Assembly (NCBI RefSeq): GCF_000830985.1
Contig: NZ_CP007151.1
Location: forward strand, 310,001 to 374,000
DNA length: 64,000 nucleotides
Direction of reading: 5' to 3'
Source: Marinobacter similis
GTDB taxonomy: Bacteria; Pseudomonadota; Gammaproteobacteria; Pseudomonadales; Oleiphilaceae
Shown: one piece after another, positions 24,303 through 32,446 of the stretch
How positions within the stretch are numbered: position 1 is the stretch's first letter
Layout of the letters: each line of letters begins with the position of its first letter
The notes under the pieces: model-generated
Database searches by the model: none
What the model was told of the DNA's origin: nothing
The model's input: the letters and a program-made list of their open reading frames with translations, nothing else
Program-made: the position numbers and the translations under genes

Positions 24303-24462
24303 TAATGGTTAGTTCGCCAGTTTTTGCGAACAATTGGTTATTTTTTGCGTGATCGAGCCAGCGAGGGTTGAGCTGGCATCTAACAACAACACCTGTCGTT
24401 CCACCTGACGGGCGCAGTCATATCAGGGAGCGGTAGTCTCCGCAAATTAACAGGAAGCGTTT

Positions 24463-26167
24463 ATGGTTCAATCGTCTCTGGCGACGAAATCGCAGTCGTT
24501 TGATCTGGTTAAGAGTGAAATCGAACAAACCATCAAACAGGCAGAATCCAGCTTGAACGCTTTCAGGAAAACCGTGAGAGTGGTGAAGACCTTCAGAATT
24601 GTGTCGACTTCATCAATCAGCTTCGCGGTATCTTCATTCTTGTCGAGCTTCGTGGTGGCACCTTGTTATGCCAGGAAGCGGTCAGCATGGCCAACGATGT
24701 TCCTGTTGGTGCCAACGACGATAAAAACATCCTGCTCACGACCCTGAACAGTGCTCTGTTCATCCTCCGTCGATACGTTGAGTATTATCACCAGCAGCGT
24801 GAAGATCATCCGGAGCTGTTGCTCCCGGTCATCAACGATCTGCGTGAAGCCCGTCGGGAAAAGCCTTACCCGGAATCCTGTTTCTTTGATGTTGATGTGA
24901 AGGAGCGGCCGGATTTCTGCGGCGGTCTCCAGGTTCAGGTGTTTGAAGGTGATAACGCGGAGTTTGAAGTAATGGCGCGGCGGATGCGCCTGACATTTCA
25001 GGTGGCGCTCCTCAGCATCCTCCGTGATCGCAATGACGTGGTGAGCAAAAAACTGTTTGCCAGGGCCTCCCGTGGTTTGGCTCGTCTTTGCCAGGGCGCT
25101 CCGATGGGGCAGTTGTGGTGTTTGGTTTCGATTGTGGCCGACACCATGCTTGACCGTGTAATGCCCTTTACCAAAGCCCGCAAGCGCATGTTCATGCGTA
25201 TTGAAAAGTACGCCCGAGAAGTCGTGTACGTGGGCAAGGTCGCAACCGCTAAAGATGCGCCTGATTCCCTGGTGCGTGATCTGGTTTACCTGCTATATCG
25301 CAGTGGTTCCGCCAATCCCGAAGTAACCCAGGTGCTTTCGGCTTATCGGCTCACGCCCGCAGACTACCCGGATGCCATGCTCGAAGCCCATGCCCGTCGA
25401 CTGTACGGCCCCGGCAGCGATGTGCTTCGGTCTCTAGCGGAAGCTCTTCAGGACGAACTGAACCAGCTGAAGGACAAGCTCGATATCATTGAGCGTGGCA
25501 TCGAGCCGGACCTGGCGGAGCTGTCGTCTATTTCTGATGCCCTCGAGCGTCTTGCCAACACTCTGGTTATGCTGGATCTGCACAAACTGGCGACCGTAGC
25601 CAGGAAGAAGCCTCACGGTTGCGTGGCTGGGAAGCTGAATCACGGCTGCCCGATGATGATGAACTTTATGGTCTGGCTGATTCGGTATTGAGTATTGAAG
25701 ATGCCGTGATGCAAATCGTCACCCGTGGCATTACTTCGGAAACCGACGCTCTGGCCCGAGGTCATCGCAGTCGGGATGAGTCGGTGTACCTGGGTGAAGC
25801 ACTGTTCGTGGTAGCCGACGAAGCGCGGGGCGCGCTGACGCTGGCGAAGCGGGCTATTACGGCGTTTATGGAGTCCGACTACGACAAGCTGCACCTGGCC
25901 AATCTCCCCGCCACACTGCACAGCATCTGGGGTGGGCTGCACATGGTCAATGATCCTGCGGCGGCATCGGTGCTGGAACGGGTGGCTGCATCCATTCAGG
26001 AGCGGCTCCTGGATGCCCGCGAGGCACCGCCCATGCAGGTACTGGAAGCACTGGCAGACGCCTTGACGTCGCTAGAGTATTACATTGAAAGTATCGGCCG
26101 GCGCGAAGAGCGTAATCCGGATCTCCTCAAACTCGCACAAACGTCCCTGGACGATGTAGGTCTTTAA
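24463..26167 (+). CDS. fimL: FimL-like protein, homologous to the N-terminal region of ChpA/PilL (two frameshifts)
   Basis: In Pseudomonas aeruginosa FimL is a pseudo-phosphotransfer protein that raises cAMP/Vfr signalling and type IV pilus function with the Pil-Chp system. Here the N-terminal region (SFDLVKSEIEQTIKQAESSLNAF, then NCVDFINQLRGIFILVELRGG) matches the ChpA/FimL Hpt-like layout, but the phosphorylatable His of a true Hpt is not evident in it. The rest is helical to the stop. Single losses at about 24566 (FRENRESGEDLQN expected) and 25605 (ARKEASRLRGWEAES expected) break the frame. Repaired length is 568 aa, matching FimL. ATG 24463 follows AGGAAG. No CheA kinase domain follows, which argues against a truncated ChpA. 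Confidence 0.8.
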
Positions 26168-26170
26168 GCT

Positions 26171-26818
26171 GTGTCTCATGAACTCGCAACCGCAGTGCTG
26201 ACCGTATTTGGTGCGCTCCTGGTCATTGCTGGTCTGCTGTTCTTCCTGCGACCGAAATGGTTGCTGGGATGGCTCAAAGGTATGGCGGTGTTCGGTTTGA
26301 TTCTGGTAGGTGTGTACACCCTCGCCATTGCTATCAACGTTGCTGGCTACCAGTCACTGGAAGGTATGCAGACGGTTGCAACTGTATCCACGCAGCGTCA
26401 GGCTGAGCAGCGTTGGTACGTGAGGCTCCAGGCGCCGGGAAAAAACACCGTGGCCGAGACCTTGACCGGTGATCAATGGCAGGTTGACGCTCGCATTATT
26501 CGGTTCTCCGGGCCGCTGCGTTGGCTTGGGGTTGCTCCTGGGTACCGGCTTGAGCGGCTGAGCGGGCGCTATACGTCGCTTGAACAGGAGCGCTCGGGAC
26601 CGCGGTCGGTGATAAGTTTGGGCGAGGCATCCTGGCCGGACCTGTGGGAGTTGGATCAAACCTTTAACATGCCGTTCGTCGAAGGTGTTTACGGCAACGC
26701 GACCTTCATGCCGATGCGTGATGGCGCGATGTTTGACATTCGTCTGTCGGCCTCGGGCTTGGTGGCGGTGCCCGTTAACGAGCAGGCCAGGGAAGCGATT
26801 CAACTGTGGGATGAATAG
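26171..26818 (+). CDS. Inner-membrane protein of unknown function
   Basis: Starts at GTG 26171, three bases after the fimL stop. Two adjacent N-terminal membrane segments (about residues 5-26, LATAVLTVFGALLVIAGLLFFL, and 33-56, LKGMAVFGLILVGVYTLAIA) are followed by a soluble domain of roughly 160 residues. The latter includes VRLQAPGKNTVAETLTGDQWQVDARII and ends QAREAIQLWDE. I recognise the type as a conserved gammaproteobacterial hypothetical sometimes labelled multidrug transporter, a label the sequence does not support. 215 aa, frame intact, probably co-transcribed with fimL; a strong terminator follows. Confidence 0.7.
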   Translation: MSHELATAVLTVFGALLVIAGLLFFLRPKWLLGWLKGMAVFGLILVGVYTLAIAINVAGYQSLEGMQTVATVSTQRQAEQRWYVRLQAPGKNTVAETLTGDQWQVDARIIRFSGPLRWLGVAPGYRLERLSGRYTSLEQERSGPRSVISLGEASWPDLWELDQTFNMPFVEGVYGNATFMPMRDGAMFDIRLSASGLVAVPVNEQAREAIQLWDE

Positions 26819-26835
26819 TGTTTGGTTCGCCCAAT

Positions 26836-26867
26836 AAAAAACCTGCGCGTTGCGCAGGTTTTTTTTC
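26836..26867. terminator. Rho-independent terminator between convergent genes
   Basis: CCTGCGC-GTT-GCGCAGG stem with A5-6 on the left and T8 on the right, usable on both strands, between the membrane-protein gene (+) and the SCP2 gene (-). Confidence 0.92.
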
Positions 26868-26884
26868 ACCGTTCGTGAGGGCAA

Positions 26885-27199
26885 TCAGCCCATCTTGAAC
26901 AGCTCGCCGAGCTTGGTGGCAAGCATCATGTCGCCTTCGGCGCGCAGCTGGCCGGCCATGAACGCCTGCATGCCGTCTGTTTCGCCGGAAACGATGCCGT
27001 GCAGGGTTTCAGAGCTCATGATCAGGGTAACGGAAGGATCGTCGTGTTCGCCTTCGTGCGCCTGGCAGGTGCCATCGTTGATGACCAGGTGATAGTTCTT
27101 GTCGTCCTCGATGTTGAACTGGAATACCAGGTCCAGGCCTTGCGCCGCATCTGCGTTGAAGTTCTGTTCGAGTTGTTCAAATACCTGAGCTACCGACAT
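26885..27199 (-). CDS. SCP2 sterol-binding domain protein
   Basis: Single-domain sterol carrier protein 2 fold, a small hydrophobic pocket that binds lipids or acyl chains; the bacterial ligand is not known. Family pattern: LDLVFQFNIEDDKNYHLVINDGTC, then DPSVTLIMSSETLHGIVSGETDGMQAFMAGQLRAEGDMMLATKL, in which the GDMMLATKL helix is the conserved C-terminal signature. 104 aa, frame intact. It stands alone, convergent with the fimL transcript and divergent from sohB. Confidence 0.88.
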   Translation of the reverse strand: MSVAQVFEQLEQNFNADAAQGLDLVFQFNIEDDKNYHLVINDGTCQAHEGEHDDPSVTLIMSSETLHGIVSGETDGMQAFMAGQLRAEGDMMLATKLGELFKMG

Positions 27200-27426
27200 T
27201 TTTATACCCTTAATAGTGGTTGTCTTTTCATGGTGACGGCGTCGATGTCCCGGGCTGTATGAGCCTGAGCGGGAATCCGTCTGGAGCCGACCTCGCTATG
27301 CGACTTTATGGTGAGTGTCAGGTTGTGTCAAGCTCGATCGAACGCTTGTTTTAATTATTTTGCTCTGCTTATTACTACAAATTCGGTAAGTTACACATTC
27401 ACGTTTTAACCACACGGAGAAGCACT

Positions 27427-28491
27427 TTGGAGTTCCTGACTGAGTATGGTTTGTTCCTGGCGAAGGTCGTCACCTTTGCCGTGGCCGCGATCGTTGTGGT
27501 CGCCGTGATCATTGCGTCGGCACAGAAGGAGCGGGAAGACCATGGCGGCGATGGCGAGTTGAAGATTCGCAAGCTCAACGACAAGTACGACAAACTCCGG
27601 GAATCCATTCAGGCCCGGCTGATGTCCGATGCTGAGCGCAAGGCGTTCGAGAAGCGCCAGAAAAAAGAGCAAAAAGCCAAGAAAAAGTCCGAAAAGGCCA
27701 AGTACAAAGAGGTGACCACGGAACCGGAGCGCCAACCGCGCGTGTTCGTGCTAGATTTCGACGGCGACATCAAGGCCAGTGACACCGATCCACTGCGCAG
27801 ATCCATCACCGCCGTACTGAGCGTGGCTGATCCGGAGCGGGATGAGGTCGTGGTTCGGCTGGAAAGCGGCGGCGGTCTGGTGCATTCCTACGGCCTGGCA
27901 GCGGCGCAACTCGATCGCATTCGGAGCAAGGGCGTGCCGTTGACGGCCTGCGTCGACAAGGTTGCGGCCAGTGGTGGCTACATGATGGCCTGCGTAGCCG
28001 ATCGAATCATTGCTTCGCCTTTTGCCATCCTCGGGTCAATTGGCGTGGTCGCTCAGCTTCCTAACTTCCACCGTTTCCTCAAGAAAAACGACGTCGACTT
28101 CGAGGTGCTGACTGCTGGTGAGCACAAGCGCACCATGACGGTCTTTGGTGAGAATACCGATAAGGGCCGGCAGAAGTTTCTGGAAGATCTGGAAGACACC
28201 CATGTCCTGTTCAAGGAATATGTGGGTGAGCGACGTCCGGCCGTTGATATCAGTGCGGTTGCCAATGGTGACATCTGGTTTGGTAAGCGTGCTCTGGACG
28301 TTCAGCTGATCGATGAGATCAAGACCTCCGACGAATATCTTATTGAGGCCTGTGACCGCGCAGACGTAGTCTCGGTAGCGTACCAGCGGAAACGCACGCT
28401 TCCGGAAAAGCTTGGTCTGGCGACCAGTGCCGCGCTGGAACACACAGTCTGGCGGGTTTTGAGTGCCTTCCGGAACCAGAAAATTCAATAG
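27427..28491 (+). CDS. sohB: Inner-membrane serine protease SohB (S49 family)
   Basis: Signal-peptide-peptidase-A-like protease anchored by one N-terminal membrane segment (about residues 12-31), with the active site in the periplasm. The Ser-Lys dyad is visible: S182 in KVAASGGYMMACVAD and K234 in TAGEHKRTMTV. An unusually charged Lys/Glu-rich linker (about residues 70-95) precedes the peptidase domain. Translation starts at TTG 27427, eight bases after GGAG; no in-frame ATG gives the membrane anchor. 354 aa, frame intact. Confidence 0.92.
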   Translation: MEFLTEYGLFLAKVVTFAVAAIVVVAVIIASAQKEREDHGGDGELKIRKLNDKYDKLRESIQARLMSDAERKAFEKRQKKEQKAKKKSEKAKYKEVTTEPERQPRVFVLDFDGDIKASDTDPLRRSITAVLSVADPERDEVVVRLESGGGLVHSYGLAAAQLDRIRSKGVPLTACVDKVAASGGYMMACVADRIIASPFAILGSIGVVAQLPNFHRFLKKNDVDFEVLTAGEHKRTMTVFGENTDKGRQKFLEDLEDTHVLFKEYVGERRPAVDISAVANGDIWFGKRALDVQLIDEIKTSDEYLIEACDRADVVSVAYQRKRTLPEKLGLATSAALEHTVWRVLSAFRNQKIQ

Positions 28492-28514
28492 TTCATGAAG
28501 GGTGGGAAACAACG

Positions 28515-29513
28515 ATGACAATGAACACCGATTTCAAGGCTTGGCGCGTCGAGGAACAGGACGGCAGCTACGTAGGCAGCGAACAGACCTTGAGCACCGC
28601 CGACCTCCCGGAAGGCGAGGTTTTGATCCGGGTTTCCCATTCGTCCCTGAACTATAAAGATGCCTTGTCCGCATCTGGCAACAAGGGTGTAACCCGCAAT
28701 TTCCCGCACACGCCTGGCATTGATGCCGCTGGTGAAGTGGTGGAAGACGCCTCAGGCAATCTTGCGCCGGGCACGGCCGTGCTTGTCACCGGCTTTGATC
28801 TGGGCATGAATACCGATGGCGGCTTTGGTGAATACATTCGCGTGCCGGCAGGTTGGTGCGTGCCAATGCCATCCGGATGGGATGCCCGTACGGCCATGAT
28901 CTACGGTACTGCCGGCCTGACTGCCGGTTTGTGCGTGCAGAAGTTGCTGACTATGGGCGCCGAGCCTGCCCAGGGTCCGGTGGCGGTATCCGGAGCCAGT
29001 GGCGCGGTTGGCAGTGTTGCAGTCGAATTGCTCGCCAAGCTCGGCTTTGAGGTAGTCGCGATCAGCGGCAAGGCAGATCACGCCGCCGACCTTAAAGCGC
29101 TGGGAGCAAGCGAGGTGGTTGGTCGCGATGCGCTGACCGAAGAGAAGAAGCCGATGCTGAAGCCAGTCTTTGGTAACGCGATTGACACCGTCGGTGGTAC
29201 GCCTCTGGCGGAGTTGCTGAAGCAGATCAAGCCAGGCGGCTCTGTGTCCTGCTGTGGTCTGGTAGCGGGCCCGCAGCTGCAGACGACTGTGCTTCCATTC
29301 ATTCTTCGCGGCGTGAACCTGCTTGGGGTGGATTCGGTGGAAATTCCGCTGGCGGACAAGCAGGCAGTCTGGGGCAAGTTCTCCGGTGAATGGGCCTGTC
29401 CGAAAACCGAGCAGTCGGCCCGGGATATCGGGCGGTCCGAACTGGATGCGGCGCTCAAGGCATTTCTGGGCGGCGCTTCGGTTGGCAAGACGGTGCTTCA
29501 TCACAGCCGCTAA
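28515..29513 (+). CDS. YhdH/AcuI-type NADPH-dependent quinone oxidoreductase / acrylyl-CoA reductase
   Basis: Zinc-free medium-chain dehydrogenase/reductase. In marine bacteria AcuI members reduce acryloyl-CoA made from DMSP or 3-hydroxypropionate; the exact substrate here is not shown. Motifs: VSHSSLNYKDALSASGNKGV, NFPHTPGIDAAGEV, the Rossmann motif VSGASGAVGSVAVELLAKLG, and DTVGGTPLAELLKQIKPGG. 332 aa, frame intact. It lies 23 bp after sohB on the same strand and is followed by a strong terminator. Confidence 0.88.
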   Translation: MTMNTDFKAWRVEEQDGSYVGSEQTLSTADLPEGEVLIRVSHSSLNYKDALSASGNKGVTRNFPHTPGIDAAGEVVEDASGNLAPGTAVLVTGFDLGMNTDGGFGEYIRVPAGWCVPMPSGWDARTAMIYGTAGLTAGLCVQKLLTMGAEPAQGPVAVSGASGAVGSVAVELLAKLGFEVVAISGKADHAADLKALGASEVVGRDALTEEKKPMLKPVFGNAIDTVGGTPLAELLKQIKPGGSVSCCGLVAGPQLQTTVLPFILRGVNLLGVDSVEIPLADKQAVWGKFSGEWACPKTEQSARDIGRSELDAALKAFLGGASVGKTVLHHSR

Positions 29514-29525
29514 AACCAGCGGCAG

Positions 29526-29555
29526 AAAAAAGCCTGCCGAGTGGCAGGCTTTTTT
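29526..29555. terminator. Rho-independent terminator between convergent genes
   Basis: A6-GCCTGCC-GAGT-GGCAGGC-T6, symmetric and usable on both strands, between the YhdH-type gene (+) and the DUF934 gene (-). Confidence 0.92.
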
Positions 29556-29572
29556 GTTTGTGCTGAGCGTTC

Positions 29573-30079
29573 TCAGGAAGCCCGGCGACGGAACAGAGGC
29601 AAGTCGGTATCGGTTGCCGCCTGGTAGCCCTGGCTGAAGAAGTTCAGGCAGCGGGCCGCCTTGTTGATGTCCTTGTCCGCGCGCAGCACGTAGGCGTCAA
29701 AGCCGCAACGCTTCATGAACTGGAGCTGGTCCAGCAGCACATCGCCAATCGCGCGCAGCTCATTTTCATAGCCGAAACGCTCGCGCAGCAGACGAGCAAT
29801 GCTGTATCCGCGGCCGTCGCTGAACTTCGGGAAGTTCACCGCGATGACAGGCAGCTCCTGGAATTTTCCGGCGAGCATTTCCGGTTCATCGTGGCTATCA
29901 AACCACACGCCGATGTCATCACGGCCGGTAAAGTGCTCATACCCGGCCAGCCACAGGTCGGCCGGAATCAGAGCCTTGCTCTGCTCGGGAATGTCGAGAG
30001 ATTCGCCCTCGGCCGGGCGGGGTACAACGACCCAGTCATCCTGTCGGATGCTGCCGTCCTGGGAAATTACATCAGGCAT
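29573..30079 (-). CDS. DUF934 family protein, sulfite-reductase partner
   Basis: DUF934 proteins are almost always encoded beside a siroheme-type sulfite/nitrite reductase; a role as an accessory or electron-donor-related factor is assumed, not proven. Conserved region: VNFPKFSDGRGYSIARLLRERFGY near the centre and DAYVLRADKD near the C-terminus. The open frame extends to 30337, but ATG 30079 (MPDVISQDGSIRQDDW) gives 168 aa, the family size. The start lies inside the end of cysI (8-bp overlap), so translation is probably coupled. Confidence 0.87.
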   Translation of the reverse strand: MPDVISQDGSIRQDDWVVVPRPAEGESLDIPEQSKALIPADLWLAGYEHFTGRDDIGVWFDSHDEPEMLAGKFQELPVIAVNFPKFSDGRGYSIARLLRERFGYENELRAIGDVLLDQLQFMKRCGFDAYVLRADKDINKAARCLNFFSQGYQAATDTDLPLFRRRAS

Positions 30080-31724
30080 AAACCCGCTCCTTGAAGGGAA
30101 CAATTCCAACGCGGCGATAGGTGTCCAGGAAGGTTTCTTCCTCGGTACGTTTATCGACGTAAACATCAATGATCTTGGCGACGACATCAGGCATGTCTTC
30201 ACGGGCAAAGGAGGGCCCGAGGATCTTGCCAATGGTCGCGTCGTGGTGAGACGAGCCGCCCAGACTGATCTGGTAGAACTCTTCTCCTTTCTTATCGACA
30301 CCCAGAACGCCGATGTTACCAACGTGGTGATGACCACAGGCGTTCATGCAACCTGAGATGTTCAGGTCGATGTTGCCCAGGTCATACAGGTAGTCCAGAT
30401 CATCAAACCGGCGCTGAATGGCTTCCGCCACCGGAATGGACTTGGCGTTGGCCAGGGCACAGAAATCGCCGCCGGGGCAGCAGATAACGTCGGTCAGGGT
30501 GTTCAGGTTGGCGGTGCCGAAGCCCATGGGCACAATGGCCTGCCACAGTTCCAGCAGGCGATCCTGGCGAACGTCGGCCAATACCACATTCTGCTGGTGA
30601 GTGACCCGGACTTCTCCGAAGCTGAACTCGTCGGCGAGGTCGGCAATCTGTTCCAGCTGTCGGTCGGTGACGTCGCCCGGCGGGGTGCCGGTTTCTTTCA
30701 TGGTCAGGCTCACGATCGCGTAGCCGGGCTTCTTGTGAGTATCGACGTTGTGGCTCAGCCACTGGTCGAATCCCCGATTCTCGAAACGCTGCTTGGCCAA
30801 CAGCTCGGTGGCGTTGTCGACGTTCTGGTAATCCGGCTCGGTAAAGTACGCCTGAATGCGATCGATGGCGTCGCGGGTCAGGCGGCTCGGTGAATCCTTG
30901 ATGTGCGACCACTCGGCCTCAACTTTCTCGGCGAAAGCTTCCGGGGTCAGTGCCTTCACCAGAATCTTGATGCGCGCCTTGAACTTGTTGTCCCGACGAC
31001 CGTAGCGGTTATATACGCGCAGTACAGCTTCGAGGTAGGTCAGCAGGTCCGCTTCCGGCAGGAAATCACGGATAACCGGGCCGACCATCGGCGTACGTCC
31101 CAGGCCGCCACCTACGTGCACCCGGAAACCCAGGTCGCCGGCGTCGTTACGCACCATTTGCAGTCCGATGTCGTGCACCTGAATGGCTGCGCGGTCGGTC
31201 TTTTCTGAGGCGTTCACGGCCACCTTGAACTTCCGCGGCAGAAAGGCGAATTCCGGGTGGAAGGTGGACCACTGACGAATGATTTCACAGTACGGGCGCG
31301 GGTCCGCGATCTCATCGGACTGAACGCCGGAGAACTGATCGGTGGTGGTGTTACGAATGCAGTTGCCGCTGGTCTGGTTGGCGTGCATTTCCACCTCTGC
31401 CAGCTCGGCAAGGATATCGGGCACGTCTTCAAGCGCGGGCCAGTTCAGCTGCACATTCTGACGGGTGGTGAAGTGGGCGTAGCCCTTGTCGTAATCCCGT
31501 GTGATGCGAGCCAGTCGACGCAGCTGGTCTGCTCGCAGCATGCCGTAAGGCACGGCGATGCGAAGCATGGGCGCCAGACGCTGCACATACAGGCCGTTTT
31601 GAAGGCGTAAGGGAAGAAACTCTTCCTCGGCCAGTTCTCCAGCCAGGGCGCGATCGGTCTGGTCCCGGAATTGCGCAACCCGTTCGGCGGCGATTTGCCG
31701 ATCGTGTTCATCGTATACGTACAT
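30072..31724 (-). CDS. cysI: Sulfite/nitrite reductase, siroheme-[4Fe-4S] type
   Basis: Reduces sulfite to sulfide by six electrons for cysteine and methionine synthesis. The siroheme/Fe4S4 ligands are in CCPGGDFCALANAK and NISGCMNACGHHH, and the substrate and siroheme arginines in SGNCIRNTTTDQFSGV. 550 aa, frame intact, ATG 31724. This is the ferredoxin-like or DUF934-associated form seen in pseudomonads rather than the CysJ-linked enterobacterial one. The upstream 135 bp are AT-rich, and CysB control is plausible though no site is proven. cobA in this window makes the precursor of its siroheme. Confidence 0.92.
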   Translation of the reverse strand: MYVYDEHDRQIAAERVAQFRDQTDRALAGELAEEEFLPLRLQNGLYVQRLAPMLRIAVPYGMLRADQLRRLARITRDYDKGYAHFTTRQNVQLNWPALEDVPDILAELAEVEMHANQTSGNCIRNTTTDQFSGVQSDEIADPRPYCEIIRQWSTFHPEFAFLPRKFKVAVNASEKTDRAAIQVHDIGLQMVRNDAGDLGFRVHVGGGLGRTPMVGPVIRDFLPEADLLTYLEAVLRVYNRYGRRDNKFKARIKILVKALTPEAFAEKVEAEWSHIKDSPSRLTRDAIDRIQAYFTEPDYQNVDNATELLAKQRFENRGFDQWLSHNVDTHKKPGYAIVSLTMKETGTPPGDVTDRQLEQIADLADEFSFGEVRVTHQQNVVLADVRQDRLLELWQAIVPMGFGTANLNTLTDVICCPGGDFCALANAKSIPVAEAIQRRFDDLDYLYDLGNIDLNISGCMNACGHHHVGNIGVLGVDKKGEEFYQISLGGSSHHDATIGKILGPSFAREDMPDVVAKIIDVYVDKRTEEETFLDTYRRVGIVPFKERVYA

Positions 31725-32002
31725 AAGGAAGGTCCTGCCTGAAAACGTTGTTGCGGCTAGCCCCAGGAGCCGGAGTCACAGGGGATATGCCTTATATCTG
31801 CCCGCGAGGATAGCACCGTGTTTTTATTCTTAAAATGATTATTTCAAGATATGTTTATCGATTCAGGTGATAAGCGGACGCTGCGCCCAGACTGGACGAT
31901 TGGCTGTTTGAGGGCTTTAATGAGAGAGGATCGGAGTAGATCCGCGATCCCCTGTGAATAATAAAAAAGTTCTAAGTAGCGAATCCAAGAGAGGTATACC
32001 CG

Positions 32003-32107
32003 ATGAAGAAATCCGCACGTTCAGACAGTCAGGTAGATGCAGTCGCTTCCGTTCTATTGGTGATGCTGGTGGTTGCGTTTGCGGTGGTCTGGGTATCGGG
32101 GCAATAG
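32003..32107 (+). CDS. Small single-pass membrane protein (34 aa)
   Basis: MKKSARSDSQVDAVASVLLV followed by MLVVAFAVVWVSGQ: a short basic/polar N-terminus, then one strongly hydrophobic segment (about residues 13-31) ending three residues before the stop. ATG 32003 has GAGG about 10 bases upstream. It sits in the 384-bp gap between cysI and DUF2970, convergent with DUF2970 and ending one base short of it. I do not recognise a family or a function. The signature (good start site plus clean helix) makes it a credible small gene, but it is unproven. Confidence 0.5.
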   Translation: MKKSARSDSQVDAVASVLLVMLVVAFAVVWVSGQ

Positions 32108-32108
32108 G

Positions 32109-32366
32109 TTACTGGCCCGCGAGGACTACCTGAACGATCAGGATCAGCCCTACAACAAAGCTCACGGTGAATAACACCCCGGCAATGATGTAAGGCCACG
32201 GACTGTGACTGGAGAAATCCTCTTGCCGGCGCTTGTCCGATTGGACACCGAATGCGCCGGCAAGAATGCTTTGCATGATTTTCAGCACCCCCGGTCGACT
32301 CGGACGGCTTGAACCGTCCGGATAGTCGTCTTTGGCGTCATTCCTGTCGGACGTTTTGTCTGTCAT
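32109..32366 (-). CDS. DUF2970 family small membrane protein
   Basis: 85 aa: an acidic, Asp/Ser/Arg-rich cytoplasmic N-terminus (about residues 1-50, with the family pattern LKIMQSILAGAFGVQSDKRR) followed by one membrane helix (IIAGVLFTVSFVVGLILIVQVVL). Function unknown. It lies 81 bp downstream of metH on the same strand; in Pseudomonas I remember the same DUF2970-metH pairing, so they are probably co-transcribed. Confidence 0.82.
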   Translation of the reverse strand: MTDKTSDRNDAKDDYPDGSSRPSRPGVLKIMQSILAGAFGVQSDKRRQEDFSSHSPWPYIIAGVLFTVSFVVGLILIVQVVLAGQ

Positions 32367-32446
32367 TAACTGAGCTCCCTCAATGCAACGCTACCGCATA
32401 GGTTCCGTGTTGGCGGCGCTCCAATTTGCCAGATGTCAGTTACCTG

